64,000 nt of DNA from Virgibacillus halotolerans (GCF_016908515.1 NZ_JAFBEA010000015.1:1-64000), one strand, 5' to 3'. Shown: positions 1 to 8,266, counted from the first letter of the stretch. Notes: generated from the sequence alone by a model not told the origin. Numbers and translations: made by a program.

Positions 1-94
1 ATGTTCGAAAAACAGTCTCTGTTTTTCTTGACATACTGGTTGTTTTGTTCAGTTTTCAAGGAGCAAATGTTTTGCGCCGCTTCAAAACAGCGAC
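1..94 (-). promoter_or_regulatory. rRNA leader with boxA-like antitermination site
   Basis: Read on the minus strand, 65-47 is TGCTCCTTGAAAACTGAAC, which resembles the boxA-containing stretch found ahead of 16S and 23S genes in Bacillaceae (Nus-factor antitermination). Further on, 27-7 forms a perfect 9-bp stem (GAAAAACAG, loop TCT, CTGTTTTTC). The 16S gene should begin shortly left of position 1; this is inference. Confidence 0.65.
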
Positions 95-100
95 TTCATT

Positions 101-129
101 AATATACCATAGAGAGTTTTTAATGTCAA
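101..129 (-). promoter_or_regulatory. rRNA operon promoter P2
   Basis: On the minus strand a consensus -35 TTGACA (124-129) and a -10 TATATT (101-106) have a 17-base spacer. Transcription would start near position 94 and run left through the boxA-like leader. Consensus strength and position fit the P2 promoter of an rRNA operon. Confidence 0.75.
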
Positions 130-196
130 CTCTTTTTTGTATGTTTTTTAATTTTACTGTGTCGCGAAAACCAATTCGTTTTTGGCGACATTCAAA

Positions 197-225
197 ACTT
201 TATCATGGTTCAAATACAAAGTCAA
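197..225 (-). promoter_or_regulatory. rRNA operon promoter P1
   Basis: On the minus strand TTGACT (220-225) and TAAAGT (197-202) are separated by exactly 17 bases, a good sigma-A promoter pointing left, out of the window. It lies upstream of a second, stronger promoter and of an antitermination-like leader, the tandem P1-P2 layout usual for rRNA operons of Bacillaceae. The 16S gene itself is not in the window; that it follows is inferred. Confidence 0.65.
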
Positions 226-362
226 CGACTAATTTACAAAAAATGTTTTTTATGCAAATCAAATTGATCCTATTATATGAAGAAAGAGGAATACAAAGAG
301 ATTAGAAAATCGGCAACAAATACTATTTACTCCCTTGTGGCACGCAACTATTTTGCGCAAGT

Positions 363-592
363 CATTTTATCGCAGTTTGGTGGGCAGTAAACTCCCCCCT
401 AAAAAAATAAGGACACCGAAAACTTTAGGTGAGGATAATTGTCCGCACAAGCCCTGCAAGCAGGGACACAAGATTAAAATTGCCACCTCTAGTAGCAACG
501 CCTGGGACTCCGCTATCGCTCGCCCCACTGAAAACCTTTGCATTAGCACGTCTTGTGCGTCGAAACCTTCCCTGAATGAAGTTTCACTTTAT
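363..592. repeat. Intergenic repeat, long copy (family B)
   Basis: The left end (363-396: CATTTTATCGCAGTTTGG then GGGCAGTAAACTCCC) and right end (571-592: TGAATGAAGTTTCACTTTAT) match the two halves of the 57-base element at 6370-6426, but here about 170 bases separate them. Both copies end in near-identical CAYTTTAT octamers. The extra interior holds a CCCTGC/GCAGGG hairpin near 450-470 and, at 535-562, a CATTAGCACGTCTTGTGCGTC-like motif that recurs near 14290, 14680 and 27040. I do not see a credible protein in it. Confidence 0.6.
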
Positions 593-859
593 AAGAATGA
601 AAAACCTGCCTTTTATTTTTTAATCTATTTTGTTTTTATATTCTTCTATCATTTTCAGCATTAACTACGCCTAAGTTAAGCGCATATCATTTTTATAGAT
701 AAAATCAATTCTACCAATCCCTCCATCATTTCCTCCAACTATTATCACCTCCGTATTCCCAATTCTAATTCGTTACAATTAAGTCAAATCCCTTTCTCAA
801 AAACGAATTTCAATTTATAATATGCTATACTACCAATGTAAGATTGAAGGAGGACAACC
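593..859 (+). other. Gap upstream of ygzB with possible extended -10
   Basis: AT-rich DNA without a credible gene. The only signal I can support is TGCTATACT at 823-831, an extended -10 element without a good -35, which is well placed to drive ygzB. The ribosome binding site AAGGAGG follows at 847-853. Confidence 0.35.
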
Positions 860-1255
860 ATGGCTGAACAACAATTAGTTTATTCAAGTAAAATAAATAA
901 AATACGTTCATTTGCCTTGATTTTAATTTTTGCAGGCATTTTATTAATGTATGGTGGCATTTTAAGTAAAAAAATTGGATGGTTAATGTTAACATTCTTT
1001 ATTCTTGGCGTTATATTCGTCTTATTAAGCTGTGTTGTTTATTTATGGATCGGTACATTGTCGATGAAAGCTGTGCCAATCATCTGCCCAAATTGCGAGA
1101 AACCGACCAAGATGCTTGGACGCGTGGACGCATGCATGCACTGTAAGCAACCTTTAACATTGGATAAGGATTTAGAAGGCAAGGAATTCGATGAGAAATA
1201 TAATACACGGCGCTACAAAAGAGAAGCCGCAAAAAAGAATAGTGATGAAAAATAG
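860..1255 (+). CDS. ygzB: YgzB family membrane protein (UPF0295)
   Basis: A 131-residue protein with two hydrophobic segments (about 17-33 and 44-70) followed by a cytoplasmic tail with a CPNC...CMHC zinc-ribbon-like pair of cysteine motifs (about 75-94). This arrangement and the opening [13 protein letters not shown] match YgzB of Bacillus, a conserved membrane protein of unknown function that lies next to perR there as here. The ATG follows a strong AAGGAGG at 847-853. A terminator follows directly. Role unknown; the cysteine motifs suggest metal binding, which is inference. Confidence 0.85.
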   Translation: MAEQQLVYSSKINKIRSFALILIFAGILLMYGGILSKKIGWLMLTFFILGVIFVLLSCVVYLWIGTLSMKAVPIICPNCEKPTKMLGRVDACMHCKQPLTLDKDLEGKEFDEKYNTRRYKREAAKKNSDEK

Positions 1256-1284
1256 AATCCGCCATATGTCGGGTTCTATTTTTT
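1253..1284 (+). terminator. Terminator after ygzB
   Basis: The arms TAGAATCCG (1253-1261) and CGGGTTCTA (1270-1278) form a 9-bp stem with one G-T pair, followed by a run of T. It overlaps the ygzB stop codon. Confidence 0.75.
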
Positions 1285-1329
1285 GGTATACTTCACTTAA
1301 TGTTATTTTCATAAAGGAAGTGTCCAATA

Positions 1330-3069
1330 ATGAATCCATTGCTCCGTTTTGATTTTAAAGACTATCAGGGGAAAGAGAATACTTTTACATTCAGAAACCC
1401 ACAAGAAATAATCACCGCTTCAACCATAGACGAAGTTCTTCCCGCTTTACAGAAAGTACAAGACGCTGTAAAAAATGGATATTATGCCGCAGGTTATCTA
1501 TCTTATGAAGCTGCCCCGGCATTTAATCGTTCATTCCGTGTACATACCAATCAAAAAATGCCTTTACTCTGGTTTGGACTGTTCGATCAACCGGCAAGAA
1601 ATTCATCACAATCTACGAAGCCTTTCTATACTTCAAAATGGCGAGAGCAAACCAATATTGAAACATATAATCGCAATATTACTCAAATAAAACAACACAT
1701 TAAACAAGGAGATATATCTCAGGTAAATTATACGCTCCAGATGGAATCACAATTTAGAGGTGACTCCATAGCTTACTACGAACAACTGGCAGAAGCACAA
1801 TCTGCTAACTATAGTGCCTATTTAGATATTGGCGACTTTACAATACTATCTGCTTCTCCTGAGTTGTTTTTTCATTTAAAAGATAACAAGATTACGACGA
1901 AGCCAATGAAAGGAACAATCGGCCGTGGGAAAACAACTGCAGAAGATCAGGCAAATGCTAAGTGGCTCTATCATTCTAAGAAAAATCGGGCTGAAAATGA
2001 AATGATTGTCCAGGTGATGCAGCAAGAACTAGACACAATTGCAATCCCTGGAACAATTAAAGTACCAGCGTTATTTTCTATTGAAACATATCCAACCGTC
2101 TATCAAATGACATCAACCGTAACGGCAGATATTTCACCTAGTAAGGACATAATAGATATTTTCAAAGCAATGTTTCCATGCGGTTCCATCACTGGATCAC
2201 CTAAAACGGAAGCAATTAATATCATCAAGGATTTGGAGTCTGACCCGCGGGAAATATATTGTGGCGCAATTGGTTTTATTACACCTGAACAAGAGGCAAT
2301 TTTCAATGTGCCGATTCGTACTGTAATGATTGATAATCAAAATGGCACTGCCACATACGGCGCAGGTGGCGCTATTACTAAGGATTCCACTGCCGTAGAA
2401 GAATATGAGGAAGTTTTGGTTAAGGCGAGAATACTCGAAAAAAATAGGAAGCAATTCCAATTACTTGAATCCCTTTCCCTTTCTAACGGGAGCTATCTCT
2501 TGTTAGAAAATCATCTAAAGCGGCTAAAGCGTTCTGCAGACTTTTTTCAATTTAATATAGATCTTGCGTTAGTTCAAAATAAACTGGTTGATTTCGCAAA
2601 AGAAAATGATAATAAACAATGGAAAGTGCGTTTACTTGTAAACGAAAACGCTGCAATTACATTGGAAGCAAATGAATTAAGCCCTATCAGCACACCAGTC
2701 CCTGTAAGGCTTGCAAGTACACCTATTGATATAGCAAATATATTCTTATATCATAAAACAACAAACAGAATGGTATATGAAAAACGATTGAATGAATTTC
2801 CTGGGGTTTTCGATGTTTTACTATGGAATAAAAAACGAGAAATAACGGAATTTACAATTGGCAATATCGTCGTTGAAATAAACGATGGTCTTTATACCCC
2901 ACCAGTCGAATGCGGCTTACTTGCCGGTACCTATCGAGATTCATTGGTAGAATCCGGCACAATAAGTGAAAGAAAGATCACGCTTGATGATCTTCGCGAT
3001 TGTACGGGCATCTGGTTAATAAACAGTGTTCGGAAGTGGGTTCAAGTAATGCTCTCCTTAGAAAACTAA
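1330..3069 (+). CDS. pabB: Aminodeoxychorismate synthase component I fused to aminodeoxychorismate lyase (PabB-PabC)
   Basis: A 579-residue two-domain protein for p-aminobenzoate in folate synthesis. The N-terminal part (about 1-375) is a chorismate-binding PabB domain with signatures KPMKGTIGRG (near 195) and PCGSITGSPK (near 283) and an acidic-rich GAIGFI..EQ block. The C-terminal part (about 385-579) is a class IV PLP lyase like PabC, with LENHLKRLKRSA and the likely PLP-lysine motif HKTTNR (near 477). PabB and PabC would act in sequence on chorismate; a separate PabA amidotransferase is not nearby. Fused PabB-PabC proteins are known in Firmicutes, while B. subtilis keeps them separate. 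RBS AAAGGAAG at 1313-1320. Confidence 0.88.
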   Translation: MNPLLRFDFKDYQGKENTFTFRNPQEIITASTIDEVLPALQKVQDAVKNGYYAAGYLSYEAAPAFNRSFRVHTNQKMPLLWFGLFDQPARNSSQSTKPFYTSKWREQTNIETYNRNITQIKQHIKQGDISQVNYTLQMESQFRGDSIAYYEQLAEAQSANYSAYLDIGDFTILSASPELFFHLKDNKITTKPMKGTIGRGKTTAEDQANAKWLYHSKKNRAENEMIVQVMQQELDTIAIPGTIKVPALFSIETYPTVYQMTSTVTADISPSKDIIDIFKAMFPCGSITGSPKTEAINIIKDLESDPREIYCGAIGFITPEQEAIFNVPIRTVMIDNQNGTATYGAGGAITKDSTAVEEYEEVLVKARILEKNRKQFQLLESLSLSNGSYLLLENHLKRLKRSADFFQFNIDLALVQNKLVDFAKENDNKQWKVRLLVNENAAITLEANELSPISTPVPVRLASTPIDIANIFLYHKTTNRMVYEKRLNEFPGVFDVLLWNKKREITEFTIGNIVVEINDGLYTPPVECGLLAGTYRDSLVESGTISERKITLDDLRDCTGIWLINSVRKWVQVMLSLEN

Positions 3070-3108
3070 GGTGCTAAGAAAGTAGTTATGCTTTCTTAAC
3101 TGCTAAAA

Positions 3109-3144
3109 AAAATCCAAAGACATCAATGTGTCTTTGGATTTTTT
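3109..3144. terminator. Bidirectional terminator between pabB-pabC and perR
   Basis: A 13- to 14-bp stem (AAATCCAAAGACA and TGTCTTTGGATTT, loop of 6) flanked by A and T runs, between two convergent genes. A smaller hairpin, TAAGAAAG/CTTTCTTA, lies just before it (3074-3098). Confidence 0.9.
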
Positions 3145-3152
3145 AAGAAGTA

Positions 3153-3596
3153 TTAATGCTTTTGTGTTGCCAAGGCCTTACATTTCTCGCACGTCCCATA
3201 AATCTCCAGTCGATGATAACTTACATCGAACCCTGTTACCTGTTCAGCTAAGGACTCCACCTCATCTAAAGATGGATAATGGAAATCCACAATCTTACCG
3301 CATACATCACAAATAATATGATAATGTTCTGTTGTGCTGCAATCAAACCTGCTTGACGAATCACCATAGGTTAATTCACGAACAAGTCCAATTTCACGCA
3401 ACACACGCAGATTATTGTACACAGTTGCCACACTCATATTAGGGAATTTACTTTCGAGTGCTTTGTAGATCTCATCAGCTGTAGGATGGGTCATCGAGTT
3501 CAGAAGAAATTCAAGGACAGCATGCCGTTGTGGTGTTATCCGGACGCCTGATTCTTTTAATGTACCAATTGCTTCTTGTAAACGCTGTTCAGACAC
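3153..3596 (-). CDS. perR: Peroxide-sensing repressor PerR (Fur family)
   Basis: Metal-dependent repressor of peroxide-stress genes; Fe-loaded PerR is oxidised on histidine ligands by H2O2 and releases DNA. The 147-residue product closely resembles B. subtilis PerR: winged helix with [14 protein letters not shown] (about 52-65), regulatory-metal residues in SSRFD and TEHYH, and structural zinc cysteines CDVC (about 96-99) and CEKC (about 135-138). I chose GTG at 3596 because GAGGTG ends 7 bases before it; longer starts place the RBS inside the gene. A near-perfect Per box lies in its promoter, so it probably represses itself, as in Bacillus. Confidence 0.93.
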   Translation of the reverse strand: MSEQRLQEAIGTLKESGVRITPQRHAVLEFLLNSMTHPTADEIYKALESKFPNMSVATVYNNLRVLREIGLVRELTYGDSSSRFDCSTTEHYHIICDVCGKIVDFHYPSLDEVESLAEQVTGFDVSYHRLEIYGTCEKCKALATQKH

Positions 3597-3649
3597 CGTC
3601 AACCACCTCACTTTCGATAATATATTCGTATCTAACAATATTATTACAT

Positions 3650-3696
3650 TATAATCTTTATAATTAGTGTACTATCTATTAGTACGTCCTGTCAAT
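3650..3696 (-). promoter_or_regulatory. perR promoter with Per box
   Basis: On the minus strand TTGACA (3691-3696) and TACACT (3667-3672) have an 18-base spacer. Immediately downstream, 3650-3664 matches the PerR consensus TTATAATNATTATAA at all but one base, overlapping the transcription start. This fits PerR autorepression. Confidence 0.75.
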
Positions 3697-3781
3697 CTTA
3701 GCATATTATGATCCATTAGTATTTAGCACTTCTACCTAAAAAAAGATACCTACCATTTATCTAGCAGATATCTTCGTTTCT

Positions 3782-4339
3782 TTAAATGTCTGCTTTCAGC
3801 GGAATTTCCTCTCCACCTAAACACTGATTGACATACCGTGCTGCAACAAACAAATAGTCGGATAAGCGATTAATATAAGAAACAACGAGCGGATTGGTCA
3901 GTTCGTCACCTAATCCAACTGCTGTACGTTCTGCCCTTCTAGTGATTGTTCGTGCTGTATGCAGCGCACTTGATGTACTATTACCTGACGGAAGGATAAA
4001 CTGTGTTAATGCTTCTAGATCTTTGTCCCATTCATCAATTTGGTCTTCCAGCTCCTGAATATGTTCCTTTTTTAATTCCCAGGTTACCTTTTTCCCGTTT
4101 GGTGTAGCGAGCTCTGCACCAACATGAAATAGAATCGTTTGGACACGGTGCATGCGCTCGAGAAAAGCTTCCTTTCCGTCCCAATCTTCTTTATCCAAGA
4201 AGCTTAGTGCCAAGCCAATCATAGAGTTAGCTTCATCACATGTCCCATAGGCTTCCACACGTAAATCATTTTTTGCAACGCGCTGCCCATAAATTAATGA
4301 AGTCTTCCCTTTATCACCTGAACGTGTATAAATTCGCAT
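3782..4339 (-). CDS. yvqK: PduO-type cob(I)alamin adenosyltransferase
   Basis: Transfers the adenosyl group of ATP to cob(I)alamin to give adenosylcobalamin. The 185-residue protein has the family's ATP-binding start TRSGDKGKTSL (about 5-15), the GTCDEANS segment near 32 and the C-terminal active-site helix with RRAERTAVG and NRLSDYLFVAARYVN (about 132-172). The ATG lies 2 bases after the stop of the upstream dehydrogenase, whose final codons carry its RBS (GAGGGGG), so the two are probably translated together. No B12-dependent enzyme is visible in the window. Symbol by analogy to the B. subtilis homologue. Confidence 0.85.
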   Translation of the reverse strand: MRIYTRSGDKGKTSLIYGQRVAKNDLRVEAYGTCDEANSMIGLALSFLDKEDWDGKEAFLERMHRVQTILFHVGAELATPNGKKVTWELKKEHIQELEDQIDEWDKDLEALTQFILPSGNSTSSALHTARTITRRAERTAVGLGDELTNPLVVSYINRLSDYLFVAARYVNQCLGGEEIPLKADI

Positions 4340-4341
4340 GA

Positions 4342-5289
4342 TTAATACCCCCTCGTAGGATCGATTTCATTCATATATGCACCCTTACCAGTCAAATAAG
4401 TGTCCAGGTTCGGTTCAAATATCTCCAAGGCACGTACCATATAATATGGGGAAAGTCCTGAAATATGAGGTGTAATGGTTATATTTTCCGCTTGCCAAAA
4501 AGCATGGTCTTCTGGTAATGGTTCTTCTTCAAATACATCCAGGACAACATGTGCAATTTCTTTATTTTGTATAGCTTTCAACAAATCTTCTGTGCTGACA
4601 ACGTTTCCGCGTCCCATGTTTAAAAATACCGCATGTTCAGGAAGCAATCTGAAATGTTCGTATGTAAAGAAGCCCTTTGTTTCGTCTGTACTTGGAAGAA
4701 CGGATACAATGAAATCTGCTTCTGGCAGTAACTGACTTATCTCACCTTGTTTATAATTTTCATCAAAGAACTCCACTGGTCTACCACTCCGGGAAACACC
4801 GATTGTTTTCATACGAAAAGCCTTAGCGAGCCGTGCAACTTCTTGTCCGATCGCACCTGTTCCTACAACGATGAGCGTTTTGTTCGTAATTTCTTGCATG
4901 CGAACCGATTTGTCCCAAATGTGTTGCTGTTCATTTTTCATAATAACTTTGCCTTGACGATAAACTTGTAAAAGCATTGAAATGGCATATTCTGCCATTT
5001 GAACCTTATGGATACCACGCGTATTTGTAACAAGTATACCCTTTTTCTTGATTTCCTTAAACGGCAAATCCTCCAGCCCGGCAGACATCACCATAATCCA
5101 TTTCAATTGATGGGCCTTCTCTATTAATTCAGCTGAAAGATCTCTGCCAAAAGTAACTACAATTTCTGCTTCGCTAATGTGCTGCTCGAGCGCCATCTGA
5201 TTTTCACAGAACATAAAGTCTTGTTTCGGATAATTTACTTTTAATCTTTCCTGGTGTTTGCTTGATATTTTTGCAGAAAAAAGAATCAT
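4342..5289 (-). CDS. D-2-hydroxyacid dehydrogenase, NAD(P)-dependent
   Basis: A 315-residue member of the D-isomer-specific 2-hydroxyacid dehydrogenase family. The Rossmann motif GTGAIGQEVA lies near 144-153, the substrate-binding arginine in VSVLPST/NMGRG context near 197-229, and the catalytic histidine probably in TPHISGLSPYY near 273. The substrate cannot be told from sequence; glyoxylate/hydroxypyruvate reductase-like members are common in Bacillaceae. I chose the ATG at 5289 because GGGGG lies 7 bases upstream; the ATG at 5295 is too close. It forms a two-gene unit with the adenosyltransferase. Confidence 0.82.
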   Translation of the reverse strand: MILFSAKISSKHQERLKVNYPKQDFMFCENQMALEQHISEAEIVVTFGRDLSAELIEKAHQLKWIMVMSAGLEDLPFKEIKKKGILVTNTRGIHKVQMAEYAISMLLQVYRQGKVIMKNEQQHIWDKSVRMQEITNKTLIVVGTGAIGQEVARLAKAFRMKTIGVSRSGRPVEFFDENYKQGEISQLLPEADFIVSVLPSTDETKGFFTYEHFRLLPEHAVFLNMGRGNVVSTEDLLKAIQNKEIAHVVLDVFEEEPLPEDHAFWQAENITITPHISGLSPYYMVRALEIFEPNLDTYLTGKGAYMNEIDPTRGY

Positions 5290-5343
5290 TACCATTCCCC
5301 CTCTTTTCTAGTTGCTTCTATCATACCTGTTTTTTGCTTTTTT

Positions 5344-5382
5344 AGGCAACAAAAGCAGCCCCATATATTAGGACTGCTTTTG
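5344..5382 (-). terminator. Terminator after bcp
   Basis: The arms CAAAAGCAG (5350-5358) and CTGCTTTTG (5374-5382), extended inward by CC/GG pairs, form a stem just after the bcp stop codon on the minus strand. The T-run is short. Confidence 0.6.
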
Positions 5383-5387
5383 AACAA

Positions 5388-5855
5388 TTATTTATTTTCT
5401 TTAATGAAATTCAACGCTTCTTCGACATGCCCTTTTACACTTACTTTGCGATATTCCTTTTGCAATTTCCCTGTTTCATCGATGATAAATGTCGATCGCT
5501 CAATCCCATAATATTCTTTTCCGAAATTCTTTTTCAGTTTCCATACATCAAATGCTTCTGCCAGTTTATGATCAGCATCAGCTAAAAGTAAAAACGGTAA
5601 ATCATGCTTATCGATAAATTTCTGATGGCTTTCCACCGGATCCGGACTTACCCCGATAATCACTGCATTCAGTTCACCAAACTTTTCATGTTCATCCCTA
5701 AAATCGCATGCTTGTGTTGTACAGCCTGGCGTCATATCCTTAGGATAAAAATATAAAACCACTTTCTTGCCTTTAAAATCAGACAAGCTTACATCCTCAC
5801 CTTGCTGATTGGGTAATGTGAAATCTGCTACTTGTTTTCCAATTTCTACGGTCAT
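5388..5855 (-). CDS. bcp: Thiol peroxidase Bcp (peroxiredoxin Q)
   Basis: Reduces H2O2 and organic hydroperoxides at the expense of thioredoxin. The 155-residue product carries the peroxidatic cysteine in DMTPGCTTQACDFRD (about 40-54), with a second cysteine five residues on, the CX4C pattern of one Bcp class, plus the GVSPDP and FIID segments of the thioredoxin fold. I trimmed the start to ATG at 5855, where GGAGGG precedes it by 8 bases; this gives the usual Bcp length. Proximity to perR matches Bacillus gene order and peroxide defence. Confidence 0.93.
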   Translation of the reverse strand: MTVEIGKQVADFTLPNQQGEDVSLSDFKGKKVVLYFYPKDMTPGCTTQACDFRDEHEKFGELNAVIIGVSPDPVESHQKFIDKHDLPFLLLADADHKLAEAFDVWKLKKNFGKEYYGIERSTFIIDETGKLQKEYRKVSVKGHVEEALNFIKENK

Positions 5856-5916
5856 TACTAAATCCCTCCATGCGTGTTTAACTATATCATAACTATAGCA
5901 TAGAGCAGGGATTGAT

Positions 5917-6354
5917 TCATTCATCTTTACTTACTTGTTGTGATTGTACCAATTTTAATACAAATGCAGTTGGCAATACATAACCGATCAGTGCTTCTAT
6001 CAATGCAATAGCCCGTCCAATCCCAAGGGGAGTAATATCTCCATAGCCTATCGTTAATAATGTCACGCCACTAAAATAAACAGAGTGAACCGCCGATCCA
6101 ATTATATCGACTTGTCTCATTTCACCATACTCCACTAAAATGATATCTTGGAAGGATAGGATAAAATAAATCATCCCAAACCCAAGGATAACAATAATAT
6201 ATATAATTAATAATGTGTAAAATAACTCCATAGAAAAACGACTTTCCTTCAATTTTATCACAGGACGGAAATTCCGCCCCCGAATAAATTCATATAAGCT
6301 TATCACTATAACGAGGCAGATTCCTAATAGCAACAGTAAAGGAATTATATGCAT
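5917..6354 (-). CDS. Small two-TM potassium channel protein
   Basis: A 145-residue membrane protein with hydrophobic segments near 3-21, 43-65 and 113-135. The selectivity filter TLLTIGYGDITP (about 96-107) is that of a K+ channel of the ion-trans-2 type; there is no cytosolic RCK domain, so gating is unknown. ATG at 6354 has AAGGGG six bases upstream. The intergenic repeat at 6370-6426 ends almost at this RBS, so the repeat must be part of the mRNA leader or promoter. Bcp follows 61 bases downstream. Confidence 0.85.
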   Translation of the reverse strand: MHIIPLLLLLGICLVIVISLYEFIRGRNFRPVIKLKESRFSMELFYTLLIIYIIVILGFGMIYFILSFQDIILVEYGEMRQVDIIGSAVHSVYFSGVTLLTIGYGDITPLGIGRAIALIEALIGYVLPTAFVLKLVQSQQVSKDE

Positions 6355-6369
6355 ACGTATCCCCTTCAT

Positions 6370-6426
6370 CACTTTATCGCGGTTTGGCGGGCAGTAAAAC
6401 TCCCATTGAATGAAGTTTCACTTTAT
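6370..6426. repeat. Intergenic repeat, short copy (family B)
   Basis: A 57-base unit running from CACTTTATCGCGGTTTGG to GAATGAAGTTTCACTTTAT. Both ends carry the octamer CACTTTAT. The same two halves flank a longer interior at 363-592. It lies in the leader region of the K+ channel gene. Confidence 0.65.
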
Positions 6427-6524
6427 ACTCTAATGTATGCTTCATCTTTGGAAGCTTGTCATTTATTTTTTCCTGTGATTTATATACAATCAGTGTAAGA
6501 TACATATAAAAGGCGGTGTTTATA

Positions 6525-7226
6525 ATGAAGCGGATTTTTTTAATTGAAGATGACCCGAAAATTGCCAATTTATTAAAGGATTACCTCGAACGATATGAAT
6601 ATGACGTTACAATTGTAAAGCAGTTCGATAAAATCATCGAAGAATTCCATGCATTGGAACCACACCTTGTGTTGCTAGATATCAACTTACCACGCTATGA
6701 TGGATTTTATTGGTGCAGACAAATCCGCAGTGTTTCTAATTGCCCCATCATTTTTGTTTCTGCACGCGACTCCGGCATGGATCAGGTGATGGCAATTGAA
6801 AATGGTGGTGATGACTATATTACGAAGCCATTTAACTTTGACGTGGTTCAGGCAAAAATCAAAGGCATCATGCGGCGAATTTATGGAGCCTATGCAGTCA
6901 GCAAGCAGACGGATTTTCTCGAGATCAATGGATTTTATTTGCATTTAACTGCAATGGAAGCGGAATTTAAAGCACAATCGATAGCCCTTACGAAAAATGA
7001 GTTTGTTTTATTGAAAGCCTTTGTCGACCAGATGAACAACGTCTTATCGAGAACTTATTTATTGGAGTTGCTCTGGGATGACGAACAATTCGTCGATGAT
7101 AATACCCTTTCCGTGAATATGACCCGCTTGCGCAAAAAGCTGGATGATATTGGAATCACGGGCAGTATCCATACCGTTCGTGGGGCAGGCTATAAAATGA
7201 CAGATACATGGAGTGGAACACAGTGA
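6525..7226 (+). CDS. OmpR-family response regulator, BceR-like
   Basis: A 233-residue response regulator. The receiver domain (about 1-115) begins KRIFLIEDDPKIA, has the phospho-acceptor Asp in LVLLDINLP (near 51) and Lys in YITKPF (near 101). The C-terminal winged helix (about 135-230) has ALTKNEFVLLKAF and NTLSVNMTRLRKKL. ATG at 6525 follows AGGCGG; the upstream GTG at 6516 lies inside that RBS. It overlaps the kinase gene by 4 bases, and an ABC exporter follows, the order typical of Bce/Psd/Yts modules that sense peptide antibiotics. Confidence 0.88.
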   Translation: MKRIFLIEDDPKIANLLKDYLERYEYDVTIVKQFDKIIEEFHALEPHLVLLDINLPRYDGFYWCRQIRSVSNCPIIFVSARDSGMDQVMAIENGGDDYITKPFNFDVVQAKIKGIMRRIYGAYAVSKQTDFLEINGFYLHLTAMEAEFKAQSIALTKNEFVLLKAFVDQMNNVLSRTYLLELLWDDEQFVDDNTLSVNMTRLRKKLDDIGITGSIHTVRGAGYKMTDTWSGTQ

Positions 7227-8233
7227 AGCAATTTTTAAAAGATGAAATTCCATTGATTTTGTTTTTCTATTCGCAATGCGTATTAATTATTGGGGTCGCA
7301 CAAATTGCTTCGATGATAGCAGATAATCCATTAGGCGCTGACATTATTATATATTTATTCGTGTTACCAACGAGTTGTTTGATTATCTTTCTTTCCTTTC
7401 GTTATTATAAGTTTCGAGCGTTTTATACAAAAAATCAATCAGGTGTGTTTCCCGATCCCCCTAACCAGATGTTAGAAAATATAAAATCACAAAGGGATCA
7501 GGAAACGAGTGACTATGCTGCGGAGATTGAGCAACTGAAGCAACAAAAACAACTGGAATTCAATTTTATTCAACAATGGGTTCACCAAATGAAAACCCCT
7601 GTATCCGTGATGCATCTGACACTACAAAAAGATAAACTAGCTGTTTCCGAAGCATTCTACCACAGCATGCAGGAAGAGTTGGAACAGCTACAACAAGGTC
7701 TGGATCTTGCTTTATACCAATCACGCTTGCAAAAATTCGATCGAGACTTTCATGTAGATAAAATGAACTTGAAAGATATGGTGAAAGAAGTGATCAGTGA
7801 CTTTAAGTCGAGTTTTATCCGTAATCAAGTATTTCCCTCCGTTAGTATGGACGAGCATATAATCGTGGTTACTGACTCCAAATGGCTTCGCTTTGTTCTA
7901 AATCAGATTATTTCTAACGCCATCAAATACTCAAAGGAAGATTCGGATAAAATATACTTTTCGGTGCTAGAAAATCCAGGAAAGGTGCAGCTGGTGATTC
8001 GTGATACAGGACATGGAATTCCATCTCAGGATGTGCATCGTATCTTTGATCCATTTTTTACAGGCATAAATGGCCGAAGCTTCCGGGAATCAACGGGAAT
8101 GGGATTGCACTTATCCAAGCAAATATGTGATGCACTGGGCCATGACCTAAATGTCACTTCACAACGAAATATAGGAACAACGGTTACAATCGAATTCAGC
8201 AGTACGGAAACAAACAATCTTACGAAACTGTAA
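7223..8233 (+). CDS. Intramembrane-sensing histidine kinase, BceS-like
   Basis: A 336-residue kinase with two N-terminal membrane helices (about 9-28 and 37-60) and almost no extracellular loop, the mark of Bce-type kinases that sense through their ABC transporter. The phospho-acceptor His is in QQWVHQMKTPVS (about 120-131). The ATPase domain has NAIKYSKED, DTGHGIP, FDPFFTG and STGMGLHLSK. GTG at 7223 overlaps the regulator's stop (GTGA) and has GGAG upstream; the earlier ATG at 7208 has no RBS. Predicted partner: the transporter at 8330-10997. Confidence 0.88.
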   Translation: MKQFLKDEIPLILFFYSQCVLIIGVAQIASMIADNPLGADIIIYLFVLPTSCLIIFLSFRYYKFRAFYTKNQSGVFPDPPNQMLENIKSQRDQETSDYAAEIEQLKQQKQLEFNFIQQWVHQMKTPVSVMHLTLQKDKLAVSEAFYHSMQEELEQLQQGLDLALYQSRLQKFDRDFHVDKMNLKDMVKEVISDFKSSFIRNQVFPSVSMDEHIIVVTDSKWLRFVLNQIISNAIKYSKEDSDKIYFSVLENPGKVQLVIRDTGHGIPSQDVHRIFDPFFTGINGRSFRESTGMGLHLSKQICDALGHDLNVTSQRNIGTTVTIEFSSTETNNLTKL

Positions 8234-8241
8234 GCTTCATT

Positions 8242-8266
8242 TAATGATTTGCAATGTAAATCATTA
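8242..8266 (+). promoter_or_regulatory. Inverted repeat, candidate operator of the BceR-like regulator
   Basis: TAATGATTT (8242-8250) and AAATCATTA (8258-8266) form a perfect 9-bp inverted repeat with a 7-base centre. It lies between the kinase gene and the ABC genes, about 35 bases upstream of a -10-like TATACT (8288-8293). BceR-type regulators bind inverted repeats at such positions, but the assignment is inference. Confidence 0.5.

Noticed and set aside
335-664. Open frame of 109 codons
   Set aside because: It runs through the family B repeat, has no RBS, and its composition does not look like protein.
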